Shown here: positions 1 through 12,215 of the stretch, piece after piece
How the letters are laid out: every line of letters starts with the position of its first letter
How positions within the stretch are numbered: position 1 is the first letter of the stretch
From: Aporrectodea caliginosa
Taxonomy: Eukaryota; Annelida; Clitellata; Crassiclitellata; Lumbricidae
NCBI GenBank assembly: GCA_020284085.1
Contig: JACEVL010000082.1
Location: 385,001-449,000 of the forward strand
Length of the DNA stretch: 64,000 nt
Direction: 5' to 3'
Program-made: the position numbers and the translations under genes
Notes under the pieces: model-generated
The model's database searches: none
What the model saw: only the letters and a program-made list of their open reading frames with translations
What the model was told of the DNA's origin: nothing

Positions 1-207
1 ATGGCCTCGACCCAGATCATTTTTCATTATAATTGATCGGGTAAGGTCCTTCACCACCGCTGCCACGTTTCAATGGGTACAACGCCCTTTTGGTCGCAGT
101 GTACGAAACTCATGCATGCACGGTACACACCTTTTAAACGCTTGCCATCGCTCTTATATTAATTCTCAACTGCGTTTAATAGGCAGATAAAACTAATAAG
201 AGCTGTA

Positions 208-275
208 ATATGCCAAAACTAATCTTTGTCGGCGGCAACGGCCTGTGTTGTCATAAGCTGCCGTTAAACTGTGGA
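208..275 (+). repeat. Dispersed 66-bp repeat (first copy)
   Basis: TCTTTGTCGGCGGCAACGGC and GTTGTCATAAGCTGCCGTTA are repeated nearly exactly at 22905-22975. It can fold through CGGCAACGGC/AACGGCAGC. Confidence 0.65.
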
Positions 276-677
276 CACACACACACAATAGGCAGATAAG
301 CTCGATCTATCAGCTTGGCTAATTAAATATCGACGTGAACAGCATATAATTACGGCAGCTACGATATAGTTGCCAACATGTAGTGGAATAGTACGTAGGC
401 TATAGCTTAACGTATAGGCTACTAGCTAACATTGCTTTTTTATATGTTAAATTAACTGTGGGCACTAGGCCTATAATATATTATAGGCCCACACGTTTCT
501 ATACAGCGATCGTATGGTCTCGATCCTGTTCACATGTCAATGAATTCGTCGGGTGAGATCCTTCACCGCCTGCCTCGCCCCTCTTGTGGACATGTGCTCC
601 GCCCTCGGGCCCATGGCTTCTCTCTTCCGGACAAAGATAATCGTAACTTCATTCCTAGAGTATTATATAAAGACATA

Positions 678-1778
678 GGGTAGGGCGGGGGAAGATGGAC
701 ACCTTAAGCACTGTTTTATCAATAATGACAATAATTATCAACTTTTTGACACGCTTTTAAACATTTTTTGAAAGTCAAGTATTATAGTATTGTTAACCAG
801 CAGTAAACAATCTTCTCTGATTGAACATATTTCTGTCATATAGGCCTACATTCAAGTATGACCCCCTCAGGTGTCCATCTTGTACATCGAACGGGGGTAA
901 GATGGACATCATGTAGGGGTAAGATGGACAGATGGATCTGCAGGTCTACAATACTACATTTACTTAAAGTTTCAGCTTTATTTTCTTTTAATGCGCTAAA
1001 TAACAATCTGCAGAAAGCACAACACCGCATGGAATAGTTCAGAGATTGAGTCGTGTGCCTAAAACAAGGTGTTTAACCAACCATGGCCTAAAGTACCGTA
1101 CGTAACACTTTCCTGGGGTAAGATGGACACCAACTCTTCTGTTTCTAACAAACTGTGAACTGTACATACTAAGCAGTATGCAATATGAACTGCTAAAAAG
1201 AAACAAGGGGCCTAATTATAGTTAATATAAATAATCTTTTGGGTTATCGGTTGTGAAATATAAATTGGGTGATGAACTTCTCTGATTGAACATATTTCTG
1301 TCATATAGCCTACATTAAAGTATGACTCCCTCAGGTGTCCATCTTGTACCTCGATCGTGTAGGGTCAGATGGACAGACACCCTACCCTCGGTATGACTGG
1401 CAGTGACACCGCCTATGTGACCAAGAAGTGTATGTTTTAATGCGCTAAATAACAAGCCGATATACAAATCTGTTAAATAAAATACTAGTCATAGCCGATG
1501 AATAATTACCGCCAACACAATTTCCTTATCCGTTTGACTAAGCTTCTTATTTAAGTTTAGTCAAAACACACCCTTCCTCCTACAGATGGCGATCATCGAT
1601 AGGCCACGCCTCCTTCAGTAGACTGGTACCCGACTTTGCATGTTTAAACGACGCGTCGATAAATGCTGTCCATCTTACCCCAGTTACGGGATAAGATGGA
1701 CATTAGAAATGAATATTTCGCTGAGTTTTCTGTCGAGTGTCCATCTAACCCCAGTGTCCATCTTCCCCCGCCCTACCC
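678..1778. mobile_element. TA-flanked non-autonomous DNA transposon, 1.1 kb, 25-bp perfect TIRs
   Basis: The left end GGGTAGGGCGGGGGAAGATG (20 of 25 bases) is matched perfectly in inverse by 1754-1778. TA sits on both sides (676-677, 1779-1780), as expected for a TA target duplication of the Tc1/mariner type. Inside is a direct duplication of about 95 bp (about 812-910 and 1277-1372) and many copies of the terminal word AAGATGGACA. No transposase frame is visible. Confidence 0.82.
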
Positions 1779-2765
1779 TATTCTAATAAATCACTTAAAA
1801 TTAAATTAAACGATAACCAGAAAGGACAAGGTGACATGCAAATGAACACATAGCCTATATAAATATATGACTAACTAATGTAACAAGCTGCGTTCTGTCA
1901 GCCTGGTGTTCGGAATAAACGAAAATTGATTGATTGACCGCTGCCCATTTGAATAGGTGCCACGCACTGGGACCGCCTCTGATTGGTGTAGCACTGTGAG
2001 TGACGCTATAGCCTATAAATTTGCAGCTACAATACAATACGCCAGTACTGTAACTAGCCTATAGCCTGAGATTCAAATAAGCCTAAGTGATTATTATTTA
2101 CAGAACAGAATCCAGTTTTGTGCCCCTCATTATTCGTCCACTGTGATAAAGTCATTGAGAAATGACTGTGATAATGCAGGGTCAAGGCTGCATACGGTCG
2201 CTATAGAAAACCGTGTAGGGCCCAACATTTAGGCCTACATTTACTGGGGTTAGATATCTGAAAATAATTTAAGGGGACGTCGGGTCGGTCCCCTAAGACT
2301 CGAGCCCTTGATGCTTAGGGGCAGCCGCCTAGTTTTTGCCGATTTGGTAAATGTGCTTAGTTGTTGTCGACACTTTGTAATAGGCTACCAAAAAATTATT
2401 AGTGACTTTCCGTCTCTCTCCAGACTTGGGACTGTCGCTACCACAGTTAGGGCTTGGTTCAGATACATATATCTTTATAGGTCGTATAAGCTCATGTAGT
2501 GTACATAGAGATATCCAATTGTTTAACCTAAGAACACAGAAGCTTACCTAGTATGCTATATGGAAACGATGTGTGTATACTAAATAGTCAAGAGGAAGTC
2601 AACAGACCACAGGGATTGCGCTATATAAACGTCGAGTTTAATATATGAATACATACAATTAAGTTTCCTATTCTTTAGTTAGCCTAAGCACACCTGCAGA
2701 GCTTATTTGACTGACCTTTGTAGTTTAGTGGAGTGAAAAGCCACTGGTGCATCACGCCTGTCTTT

Positions 2766-2845
<80 letters not shown>

Positions 2846-3168
2846 GTCAATCAATCAATCAATCAATCAATCAATTTTCGTTTATTAAAAATAAGCTGAC
2901 AAGAATATATATATTCGTTTATTGAGAAAAACAATCTGACAAAAAACGCAGAAATGCTAACATGAGGAATAATTAAAGTTCATTAGAAAGTCTTAGAATA
3001 AACAGTAAATAAAATTATTTTTATATAATGATCTGGGAATAAATTGAGAGTTGTCCTTGGGTGGGTCTGAAAATAATTTAAGGGGACGTCTAAGGGATGC
3101 CTTAAGTACGCAACTTATTCAAGCAATCCTTATAACTGATTTTATATTATGTGAAGGGTGGAACTCGA
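1779..3168. other. Non-coding stretch upstream of the GRXCR-like gene
   Basis: Holds LINE 3' tails with ATTG/AATC repeats (about 1895-1940, 2769-2960). A 20-base word (AATAATTTAAGGGGACGTC) occurs twice, at 2262 and 3070. No gene seen; any upstream 5' UTR exon is unrecognised. Confidence 0.6.
2769..2872 (+). repeat. (AATC)n microsatellite, LINE tail
   Basis: About 26 units followed by AATTTTCGTTTATTA, inverse of the ATAAACGAAAATTGATTGAT at 1914-1937, so it is the tail of a minus-strand retroelement. Confidence 0.9.
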
Positions 3169-6100
3169 ATGAAGCCTGATAGAGCGCCAACTGTCATTAG
3201 AATGGACTTAAGCGACCCAATGGACTCCATAAGAAGTCTCGCGCTTCCGTGGGATGACACTGAAGAACAGCACATCCCATCGGAGGAGACCTCCAACCGT
3301 CAAGCTCAGCCAAAGACCAGGGCCAAATACCGCACGATGGTCACTCTGTTGAACGCAATCGAAGAAAACACGCCGACGACCCGATCTGTTTCGTGCATTA
3401 TAGGAGCTAAAGCAGCATCAATCGAGCCGCCAGATGGCAACTTGGCCCACTGCGAAATTTCGAGAACTGCGCGAGATTACGACGAGACGAAAAGACGTCC
3501 AGAAATCGAACAAATATCAGAATTTGCGCTTTCTCGAAATATCTCGAAAAATAGACAAATCGTAACAAACGGAGATTATCTTTTCGACTCGAATTTGTCT
3601 GCTATTTATGAGAATGTCACGCAGGAACGAAAACCGAGTTCGGTAAATAGCGAACGGTCGAAAGGACGCCATCTTAACAGTCACGGGGCAACGTCCATAC
3701 CCGCCAGCCTGGAACAGTTACGAGTCGACCGTTCTCAAGTAGCATGCCTTAACCGTCGTTCCAGATCGCTTTCCGGAGCCTTGAATTCCGATTTCATCTC
3801 TCCAGGCGTCTCCGGAACCAGCGCGTACGACTGGTTAAGTGAAAACAAAGAACCGGGCGATAATAGGGAAGTTTCTTGCATGGCGTCTGCTCAACAGCAA
3901 GATGTAGGCTCTAAAGGATATGTTCGCCATCGGCAAGGCAGCGGAGACTCGAGTGGAAGTCTTTCCGTCTGTTCAGAAGGCGGAAACAGTTGTAAAATCG
4001 TAGGAAACGGGGCTAGTACAGCGCCTGTTGAAATAAGACCCTGGAGCGGAGGCTGGGTCAGCGAATACGATGAGGACTTGTCTGGCCTTGACGTCGTTCT
4101 GTTCAGGCCACTCGGGGCCTTCGACCCAGACGTCGAGGAGGACGAGACGCCGATTGTGAGCAGCCGAGGGACAGTCCGAGGAATGAGGAACAAGGTGAAG
4201 GTCGGGATTGCTGTCTTTGACGAAAATCAAGACACTTGCAAGGCAAGTCATGATCGTTATCGTATCGTAATCTAATAATTTATAAAGCGACTCTAGTTTT
4301 TTCAGTTCGTCGAAAAATGAGCAGTGCCGTGGCCATACGGTCGCTATATATACACACTTTACCTCTGCAAACTTGTGAATATCGACCTGAATGCGGCTTG
4401 GCTTTAGTGCGACATTAGTTGACATCTGTGCGAAACTAATGATTATTGTAATGGATTCGTCACGTTGGAACTGTTTAAGATTTTATCAAGTGATCGAATT
4501 TATCTACTGTCATAGCCTATTTAGTAAGCATTTCTCGGCCGTTGCATCTAAAACCAGCGCTCGTGAATAAGCTGGTGCCCTGCGCTTGGCTTTCGAGTGG
4601 CGCTTTAGAAGTTTGGAGATTACGATTACGATTACGATCTTTTTGTTTAACTTGTACATAGGTGTCCCTACTTAGCGGGATCAGTGATCCCTTCAGGCTT
4701 CAGGGCCTTTCCTTGCGGCCTTCTCCTATAATTATGGTCTATGTGATTTGCAATTATGTAACTGTGAAACGATTTGTTGGTTGCAAAATAAATGATTGAT
4801 TGATTGATCTAATCTACCGTCTTCGATGCATTATCGTCCTCAAAGAAACACGCCTTAGATTAGAAGAAGCCTCTGCTCTGCCTCCTGTCTTTGGTCTCTC
4901 TGGCAATCTGACTCGGATCTCCGCTGGACATCCCTGGACAACCCTTTATGACACGACACAGCGCTCTTGAATAAGCTGGTGCCCTGCGCTTGGCTATCTA
5001 GTACTTTATAATTTGGAGTTTATACGATTACTGTTCTGTGGCAGAATTATCGGCTGCTGGAGAGAGGAAAGGTGGTTCTGTACACGACGGGCGTCATGGT
5101 CATCCGGGAGACGCACGAGAGATGTCAGGCCGTCAAGAAGATCCTCCAGAACCACATGATCCAGTTCGAGGAGAGGGATGTCTCGCTGTCCAAGGACTTT
5201 CAGAGGGAGCTCGTTGAGAGACTGGGCAACGAACACTTTGAATTGCCGCAGACGTTTGCTGGAGGATTCAGCTTAGGGGTGAGAATAATCAACGGAAAAC
5301 AAACATTTACTATAACTATTATTCTATTAATGTTTAAACTTTGGACATAAATATTGGGCGGCAAAGAACTTAATTGGCCTGGGGCGGCAGATTGTTGCGT
5401 GCCCTGCATGGTACACGTCTTGTCTCTGGCCGGCGTTCATTTACTGTTGCTGGTCCCTCCATCCGGAACTCTTTGGTTATGCATTGTATTGTATTAGCGA
5501 CGTGATGCAAAGCTTATGCCGTGCTCAGGCGTTTTACTGAAACGTGATTACACACTTGGGACTTTAGAGCATCCAAAAAAAACCGAAGTCGGAACCAGCT
5601 TAGTTCCAGGCATTTAGTCATAACGCCTACATCTTAGGCAGGTATGGTCAACATCGGCTTCAGGTCAATACCTAAAAGGGTCAGGCGGGCAGACGGTGAG
5701 AAGGCTAAAGTGGATGGTGTTTAGAATTGAAACGGCGAGGGATGTAACGAGAAGAGGAGGAATCGGGTTAAGATTTGTGAAAGAGGAATAAGGTTTTCAG
5801 CCATCAGTGAAAGATCTATGGATCGATAGCAATGGGCGAGGATTTGTTGAGTTCGGAGGATGGATCAGATATTTACCTAATTGTGGCGGGAGTTTGTTCC
5901 AGAGAGACGGAACAGCTATGGATGGATATCAAGCTGGCGATTGGATCCAACTATTTTGCATATATACGACAGGGATGGCGGACCTATGGCACGCTTGCCC
6001 AAAGTGGCACGCGCTCAAATTTTTTGGGCACGTGGACTTTGGAGCGTCCGCCAAAATTTCAAAGTTACGAATACAAAATCACTGTAGGAATCCACATTTT

Positions 6101-9100
6101 CTTTTATGAAGGACTTTATTGAAACACCATTCTAAAACCATCTTTGAAATTATGTCTTTTAATTCATTTTTTACGCTTTGTCAATTAAAACCTACATGAG
6201 TAGGGCCTAAACAATATTGCAAAATTCCGAGGGGCACGCGACCGTGTTTTTTACAATGTTTTAGCGGCATTTTGGCACGCACCGTAAAAAAGTTCGTCAT
6301 CCCTGATATACGATATCTTGTGGCATAGGGCCATAGGCCGTTGACGTCGACAGCACAATTCAAGCAAAGCCACTAAAATAAGTTGTCGAGTGCACGCGGT
6401 TGAGGAATATTATAGAATCTAATGATGCTGTTTTAAAGGTGTCCAAGCAAAGCATTTTTATTGATGCTTAACTGTCGTTAACTAAACTGTCGTTAAGCAT
6501 CAATAAAATGCTTTGCTTGGACACCTTTAAAACAGCGTCATTAGATTCTATAATATTTGTCAACCGCGTGTACTCGACAACTGTCGTCAACGGCCTTTGA
6601 TGTCAAATGACGACGTTAAACCTTGTTCTAAAATAACTCACAACTACTTTTCACAGTTTTTATATTCTACATTGTCGTAGGTGAGTTTTAGCGCATTTTC
6701 GGATAAAGAAAATTGTTTTCTTGTCAAGGGTCACGTGGTTAGAAAAAGTATTTGGGTCATTCCAGGTCAGATCAACGCAGTGATTTTGCATCACCATATC
6801 AGATTTTTATGAAATTTGGCAAGGCGTTAGAACCCATTGAGATACTCTCAAAACCAATATTTTAGAGTTTTGGGTCAACCGGTGTCCGAGATATGGGTCA
6901 CTAAACCTCGACCGAAACGGTCCGATTTGCACCAACCGGACGAGGGGTAAACTGCTGTATCTCAGCTCCTATTGCACCTAGAAACAAAAATAAGATACCA
7001 AATTAAAGCTGTGTGAATCCTCTATATGGGCAAGGCATCTGTAATTAGTTATTTTGAGCAACCAAAAATATGTGAGCAACTGTAACCTAGTAACCCTGAC
7101 CCAGGTCACTTTGTACTCTCATAATTTTATGAACCTTTTACCACCCAAAGATCCCATTGTTCTAAACAGTTGGTGATCTCCTATAGTTATTTATGATTTT
7201 TTGAATGGTCATCCGAGGGCGTGAATCGCTCTGTAATGAAGGTAGACTATGTTAAATGTGTCTTTTATAGTCAGAATCTCAGCCAGATGTCGCTCTATAT
7301 AAACAATGTTTCTATTACACAGGTATACTTCGACCAAATTTTTGGGAGTTTATGTGGACCAACACATGACTTGGAAGAGGAAGGGACACATAGTTCCTCA
7401 TACTAGAACAGCTATGGCCCAGTCCCGTTCATTTAACTCAATTGGTCCCTCACTTTGGAATGCGCTGTCTCCATCTACTCGCTCTCGAATTCTAGCTAGT
7501 AACCTCTCTTTCACCTTTGCTTTTCTCAAAACCTGTTTCTTCTCTTGTGGCCTTGCGCACTGGGAGCGCCTCTGAATGGTTCACCCTATGAGAGGCGCTT
7601 TATAAATGTTTGAATACATTAATACAATACAATACAATAAAAATATCTATATACAAATCGCAAAATGTTGGCATAGTATAGCTCGTGCCTCAGATTTGCT
7701 GCCCAGTGCCCCCTGAATTCATACTGTTCTCATAGTGATTAATTAATTAACGATTAGATGGCTTCTGTTAACAACGCTGTGACATGACAAAGATGATTAG
7801 GCTATCGACGCACTCAAATTTTCACGATTTTTCAGTAATATACGGTAAATTATTTTGACAGCATTCGACTATGTTTTGACCCTGATCGTATTTTTCATAG
7901 GGACCAGAGGAAATCGAACATCTTAACGAAACAGGAATACTTAGAAAGATGTTCAAAAATGTAAAGGTAGGTATTACCTGAGCAACAGCAGTTCCTATAC
8001 TGCACGTGATTGGAGAGTGGAAGAGCCTTATTTAACGTCGTGTGACTACTTTTTGGGCGATAATTGGGGCTTAAGAAAAATATCGTGTCTTGTTTACATA
8101 ACAAATGCATTCAGTTACTAGTTAATTATGTTTATGAAGTCAAATCGACGAATAATTATGTTTGCGTGGAAAATTACCTGTAGAAAGTTAAAACGTCATA
8201 TTTTAATATCAGAAATAAAAACTGAAACGGGGCGACACCTGTGGATAAGATTGCAACAGGATGTGCGATTATTTCAACAAGTTACCATTTCTATAATAAT
8301 AGATTTCTTGATGTAGGCCCAAGGAATCTGTATTTAGAAGAATAGTTACTCGTGAAAATTACTGTATATCCGTTTGATAATTAAACATGGATGTCACTCA
8401 CTTCAATTTTTTATAATAAATATGGTGTTTTAGATCTCTACGTGCAATTTTTGTACTTCACAAACATAATTATTCCTATATTTGCCTGTAAAAATATATT
8501 AATAACTGAATGCGTAACTAAGTAAACAAGATGCGACATTTTCATGACCCCGATTATCGCCCCAGAACTAGTCATACGTAGGGTTGCCAGACACATGGGT
8601 AGCCAAAGGAGGACACAGAAAGCCCGAAAGGAGGACAAAGGAGGACGCATTGAATGTTTCGCTCCGGAGTCAGAGAGTTCCCCAAGCAACAAAGAAACGA
8701 AGTTACATTGAAAAGCTGCATATAAAATCAGTCGAGGCGTTTTATCATAATGTTGCAAAGTATTTATTTAAGCAATCAAATGCTCCTTCTTGATAAGTGA
8801 TAACGCACAGTGTTTCTCTGAGGAAACAATTTTCCTCAGCAAGTCCTCTTTACCAATAACATACGCATAGAACTTCTCACAAGACTTGACAAGAAACTTC
8901 ATATTGTGCGTCCTTCAGCAAAGCTTGCATAGGCCTACTTAGTTTTCATAGTGTCCGAGAATTTGCAGTTTCTCTTAGTAGGCCTACTGTTAGCTAGTTA
9001 CTGTAGTTGCAATTTTAATCGAGAAGCATCACAAAATTACTATTGAAACAAGCCACAGACACCGCTATGCTACCGGAAATAAAATTAGCACTTTGACAGC

Positions 9101-10392
9101 CCATAGATACACTGTAAGATTACTTATATCATTTACTAGAAACATCTGGAAAAATTGAGCTGCAATAAACAAGAACTAAAGGTAAGTAGATTGCACTGTT
9201 AGCCTGTTAGGCCCCTTAGCCCAGAGGTTTGGATAACTTAGAGATAACATGCACTTGTAAAGTCGGTAAAAACTACTGCAAAATAGTAATCAATAGCCCA
9301 ATTTTCCACAATGCAACAAATATACAAAAAGCCGGACATTTTCCATGTTTTTAGCTTTGCCTGCCGAACAGAGGACATGAGGCCAAAAAGGAGGACATGT
9401 CCTCCTTTTGCCGGACGTCTGGCAACCCTAGTCATACGGCGTTATAAAGGCGCTTCCAGTCCTGTGTGTATAGTAGGTCCTTGATATAGGCCTAGCAGGT
9501 TAGCATCAAAGCTTTAATATAATGCTTTTGAAAAATACACAATAGCTCCATAGGGCGCTTGAAAATTAAAATAGTTGCTGTTTAACGACACTGTCATAAC
9601 AAAGATGATTAGCGTCGCCCTCCTCCTTTACCGAGGCTTGGGACTAACACTGTCAGAGTACGAACAGTGTCGGAGTTCATTCTATTCGATCGTGGTTTGT
9701 TTCGTCAGGTCAGGATAGCCTCTGATTTGTCTCTGCAGATAGTGGCGCTGTATAAATTAGCATTTGCAATGAAAAGTTACGAAACGGCGGTGCTCGAGCT
9801 ATACCTACGAAGTGAATAGGTAAGTATTGTAGGGTATAGAGGAGAGAAATTTATAGAGAGAAGAGTACGAAGCTATAGTAGGCGGACTGTAGGCCTATAC
9901 GAGATAGCTGGTGAGATGTGCGATGGTCCTTTCAATTGCTTCTATCAACGTCCCTTTCTGCGTAACATTTACTATAGCGCAATTTAGGGACCTCGCAAAA
10001 GCTCCGGCTAGTCAGAAGTATATGGGGTTTTATACTAGACATACGGCGAAGTTCAAAGTACGCGGCCTTGCTCAATTTGCTCTGTGTGTCTGTCTATGCC
10101 TCTGTCTATCTCTCTATGTCTCTCCCCCTCTGTAAATCTCTGGACCACTACACTAGTTCTTATAAGTCGTGTGTGTGACAGTGTGTGTAATATTTGTGTG
10201 TCTTTGCAGAAAGTGCGGAGTACGGCGACCAGTTGTTGCAGGTGCGGCGGTTATTGTTACGTTCCGTGTCCGACTTGCAGAGGCAGCAAGAAGTCATCTC
10301 GCAGAAATACGTTCACCGAACAGTTCTGTGCTCTTCGCTGCACCAACTGCGATGATAACGGACTCGTCAGATGTGACCTATGCGCATACTAA
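3169..10392 (+). CDS. GRXCR1/2-like glutaredoxin domain-containing cysteine-rich protein, 4 exons, 518 aa
   Basis: Exons 3169-4242, 5045-5278, 7901-7966 and 10210-10392 all join in phase 0. Exon 1 (residues 1-358) is mostly low-similarity, Ser/acidic-rich sequence but ends in GTVRGMRNKVKVGIAVF, the block preceding the Grx core in the GRXCR family. Exon 2 (359-436) is the Grx core: VVLYTTGVMVIRETHERC, then QNHMIQFEERDV and a loop ending GGFSLG. Exon 3 (437-458) reads GPEEIEHLNETGIL, matching the family's LNESGEL helix. Exon 4 (459-518) carries CRCG, CPTC, CTNC and CDLC pairs and stops at 10390-10392. The Grx CPYC redox motif is absent, so thiol-disulphide exchange is unlikely; vertebrate GRXCR1/2 act in stereocilia. 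The start is the first in-frame ATG of the open frame. Intron 1 needs a GC donor (AAG|GCAAGT) unless a GT at 4195 is used, which would drop conserved residues. AATAAA lies at 10886. I cannot choose between GRXCR1 and GRXCR2. Confidence 0.85.
5425..5500 (+). pseudogene. Tiny LINE ORF2 relic
   Basis: CGTTCATTTACTGTTGCTGG translates as RSFTVAGPSIRNSL, the C-terminal LINE block, followed by GCATTGTATTGTATT tail. GRXCR-like intron 2. Confidence 0.5.
6336..6595. repeat. Long snapback hairpin in GRXCR-like intron 2
   Basis: Arms of about 95 bp (6381-6479 and 6488-6582) are near-perfect inverse copies around a loop of about 10 bases, e.g. GGTGTCCAAGCAAAGCAT against ATGCTTTGCTTGGACACC. An outer segment GGCCGTTGACG/CGTCAACGGCC extends the palindrome, interrupted by about 25 unpaired bases on the left. 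It is probably a foldback transposon remnant. Confidence 0.8.
7390..7640 (+). mobile_element. LINE 3' fragment (CR1/L2-like RT C-terminus)
   Basis: The frame encodes TAMAQSRSFNSIGPSLWNAL, SILASNL-type sequence and AFLKTCFFSCGLAHWERL, then stop, GAGGCGCTTTATAAATG and an ATACA-repeat tail. The SIGPSLWNAL block is the familiar C-terminal end of CR1/L2-type ORF2. 5' truncated; GRXCR-like intron 2. Confidence 0.8.
8579..9430. mobile_element. Non-autonomous hAT element, 852 bp, 8-bp TSD
   Basis: Terminal inverted repeats TAGGGTTGCCAGAC (8579-8592) and GTCTGGCAACCCTA (9417-9430) are flanked by perfect GTCATACG duplications at 8571-8578 and 9431-9438. Eight-bp duplications and a T/CAGGG start are the hAT signature. 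Subterminal AAAGGAGGACA words occur at both ends. It lies in intron 3 of the GRXCR-like gene and has no coding capacity. Confidence 0.92.
9585..9720 (+). repeat. Dispersed CAAAGATGATTAGCG repeat, GRXCR-like intron 3
   Basis: CATAACAAAGATGATTAGCG, CCCTCCTCCTT, GGCTTGGGACTAACACTGTC; same family as 17441. Confidence 0.6.
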
Positions 10393-10885
10393 ACTCTCTT
10401 CCCAACCACACAAACACGCAGTCTGTGTAGCTGGGAAGATAGGCTATATACAGCGTTTTAGTCGTTACAGAAGAGAAGAAGAGTCAAAATATTACACATT
10501 ACCAAAGTTCACGAACACAGATCAAAATCTAATGTTTATGTGTTGCACACGAGTGACACGAAATAACTGACGACTTGTGAGATATTTTAGTTTCCTCAAC
10601 CCCACATATTTTCAGTTACTTAGCTGATGGGGTTAGAAGAAGAGCTACATTATAGGGGTTGACCCCCGAACAACTAAACTCTAAACTTATATGAATGAAG
10701 AGTAATAATATATTTATGAGATTTACGTTCCAGGCGTCAATACTTGAATCAGTCTGTCTCTGTCTGTCTATGTCTGTCTGTCTGTCTCTGTCTCTTAAAC
10801 AGACTATCTTTCCTCTAAACTGAAAACTTAACTCTTCCAATCTCTTAATACGGTTCTAAACGCTTCCTGTAGATTAGAAACATTG

Positions 10886-10891
10886 AATAAA
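10886..10891 (+). terminator. Candidate polyadenylation signal of the GRXCR-like gene
   Basis: First AATAAA downstream of the stop at 10392, 494 bases away. Confidence 0.4.
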
Positions 10892-11049
10892 GGATTCAAT
10901 CTGACTCGCTCTGCATGAAATGTATGATTGAATCACAGTTCAGTCGAAATTCAATCAGTCAGTCAGAATGAACGTTTCAGTTGGCTGCTTCAGTCTACGA
11001 AATGAATTTTCCTAAGCACTCGCTAGTTCGAGGTACGAATCCGGCGCAA

Positions 11050-11190
11050 ATGCAGTCGCCAGGTGGCAGGAGATGTGTGGCGGAAACAGTCGCCATGAGG
11101 CGGGAAACAGTCGCCAGGTGGCAGGAGATGTGTGGCGGAAACAGTCGCCATGAGGCTGGAAACAGTCGCCAGGTGGTAGGAAACGGATGG
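11050..11190 (+). repeat. 55-bp tandem repeat
   Basis: About 2.4 units, each containing GTCGCCAGGTGGCAGGAGAT and CAGTCGCCATGAGGC. Confidence 0.88.
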
Positions 11191-11829
11191 CAAAGGACAG
11201 TCGCCGAAAACACTTAGGAACCACTCGACTGTCACATTCAGTTGACCCATATATAGCCTATATAGGCCTACACGTGCCCGCATTGTGCCAGCTGGTCGGA
11301 CTCTACGTGGGTCCCACGAATGCTTATGTGCAGGTACACCTTCAAAATTTCTCAGCTCCCCACAAAAGCCGCGTCTGCATGGGAGTGCAAAGTTGGTTGG
11401 CTCCAGTGCTACACGTGTGTGCGTGGGCCAGCTACTGGTGGCTCATTCAGCTTACTGCTCATTGTTTTGCGCCTCTGAGTAGATATCTTGAAGGGGCGCG
11501 ATATAAATGTTCATTTACTTTACATTACAAGTAAACACCAGCGCCATCTAATCAAGTCTGCAATCGCCTCCAGGCCCACGACTGTTGCTGTTGGGCATTG
11601 TTAAAACTCCTTCCCTACAGGCTACACCATGCCGCATGCCCATAATGAACCCATATAGGACATATTCCGATATAGGTTCCATATTGTGGAACCCCATCCA
11701 ATGCTCCATGGAAATGCTGGTTGGGTTGAGTAGTAATGTATTCCAATTAGGCCTATAGTTAGAATGGAATACTCACAGCTAAAAATGATTTGGCTATAAA
11801 CTACTAGGCCAACTGCTGCTGCCGCCGCC

Positions 11830-11940
11830 GCGCGCCACCAGCCCACCACTACCACCACCACTACCACCACCACCACCACTAACACCACCACTATACCACC
11901 ACCACCACCACCACCACCACCACCACCACCACCACTACTA
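11830..11940 (+). repeat. (CAC)n microsatellite
   Basis: CCACCACCACTACCACC repeats; poly-Val reading frame on the minus strand is spurious. Confidence 0.92.
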
Positions 11941-12215
11941 TGTTATTCGTTTATTGTACATACTCGTTGAAACAATTACAACAAGGTATAAAAGCTGCAA
12001 TTTACAAATGTAATTAAGAAAAATAATTGTCAAAATTGCTAAGAGGCTAAGGAATGTATAAAAGATTAAGGCCTATTGCTAAAGAAAATGATTGATCAGC
12101 TTAATGTAATTGTCGTCTAAAAATATTTATTGCGCCCAAATAACTATTTAGCGGGAACTTTTACTCATTTACAGACTTCAGTAATATGTAGCCTATTATT
12201 ATGTAATATTGATAG

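Noticed and set aside
4190..4200. GT donor AACAAG|GTGAAG as the end of GRXCR-like exon 1
   Set aside because: Phase would work, but it removes KVKVGIAVF, which follows GTVRG in the family; kept as an alternative.
5807..6122. Overlapping 96-100 codon frames
   Set aside because: They lie in GRXCR-like intron 2, match no family and do not supply the missing Grx segment, which is the exon at 7901.
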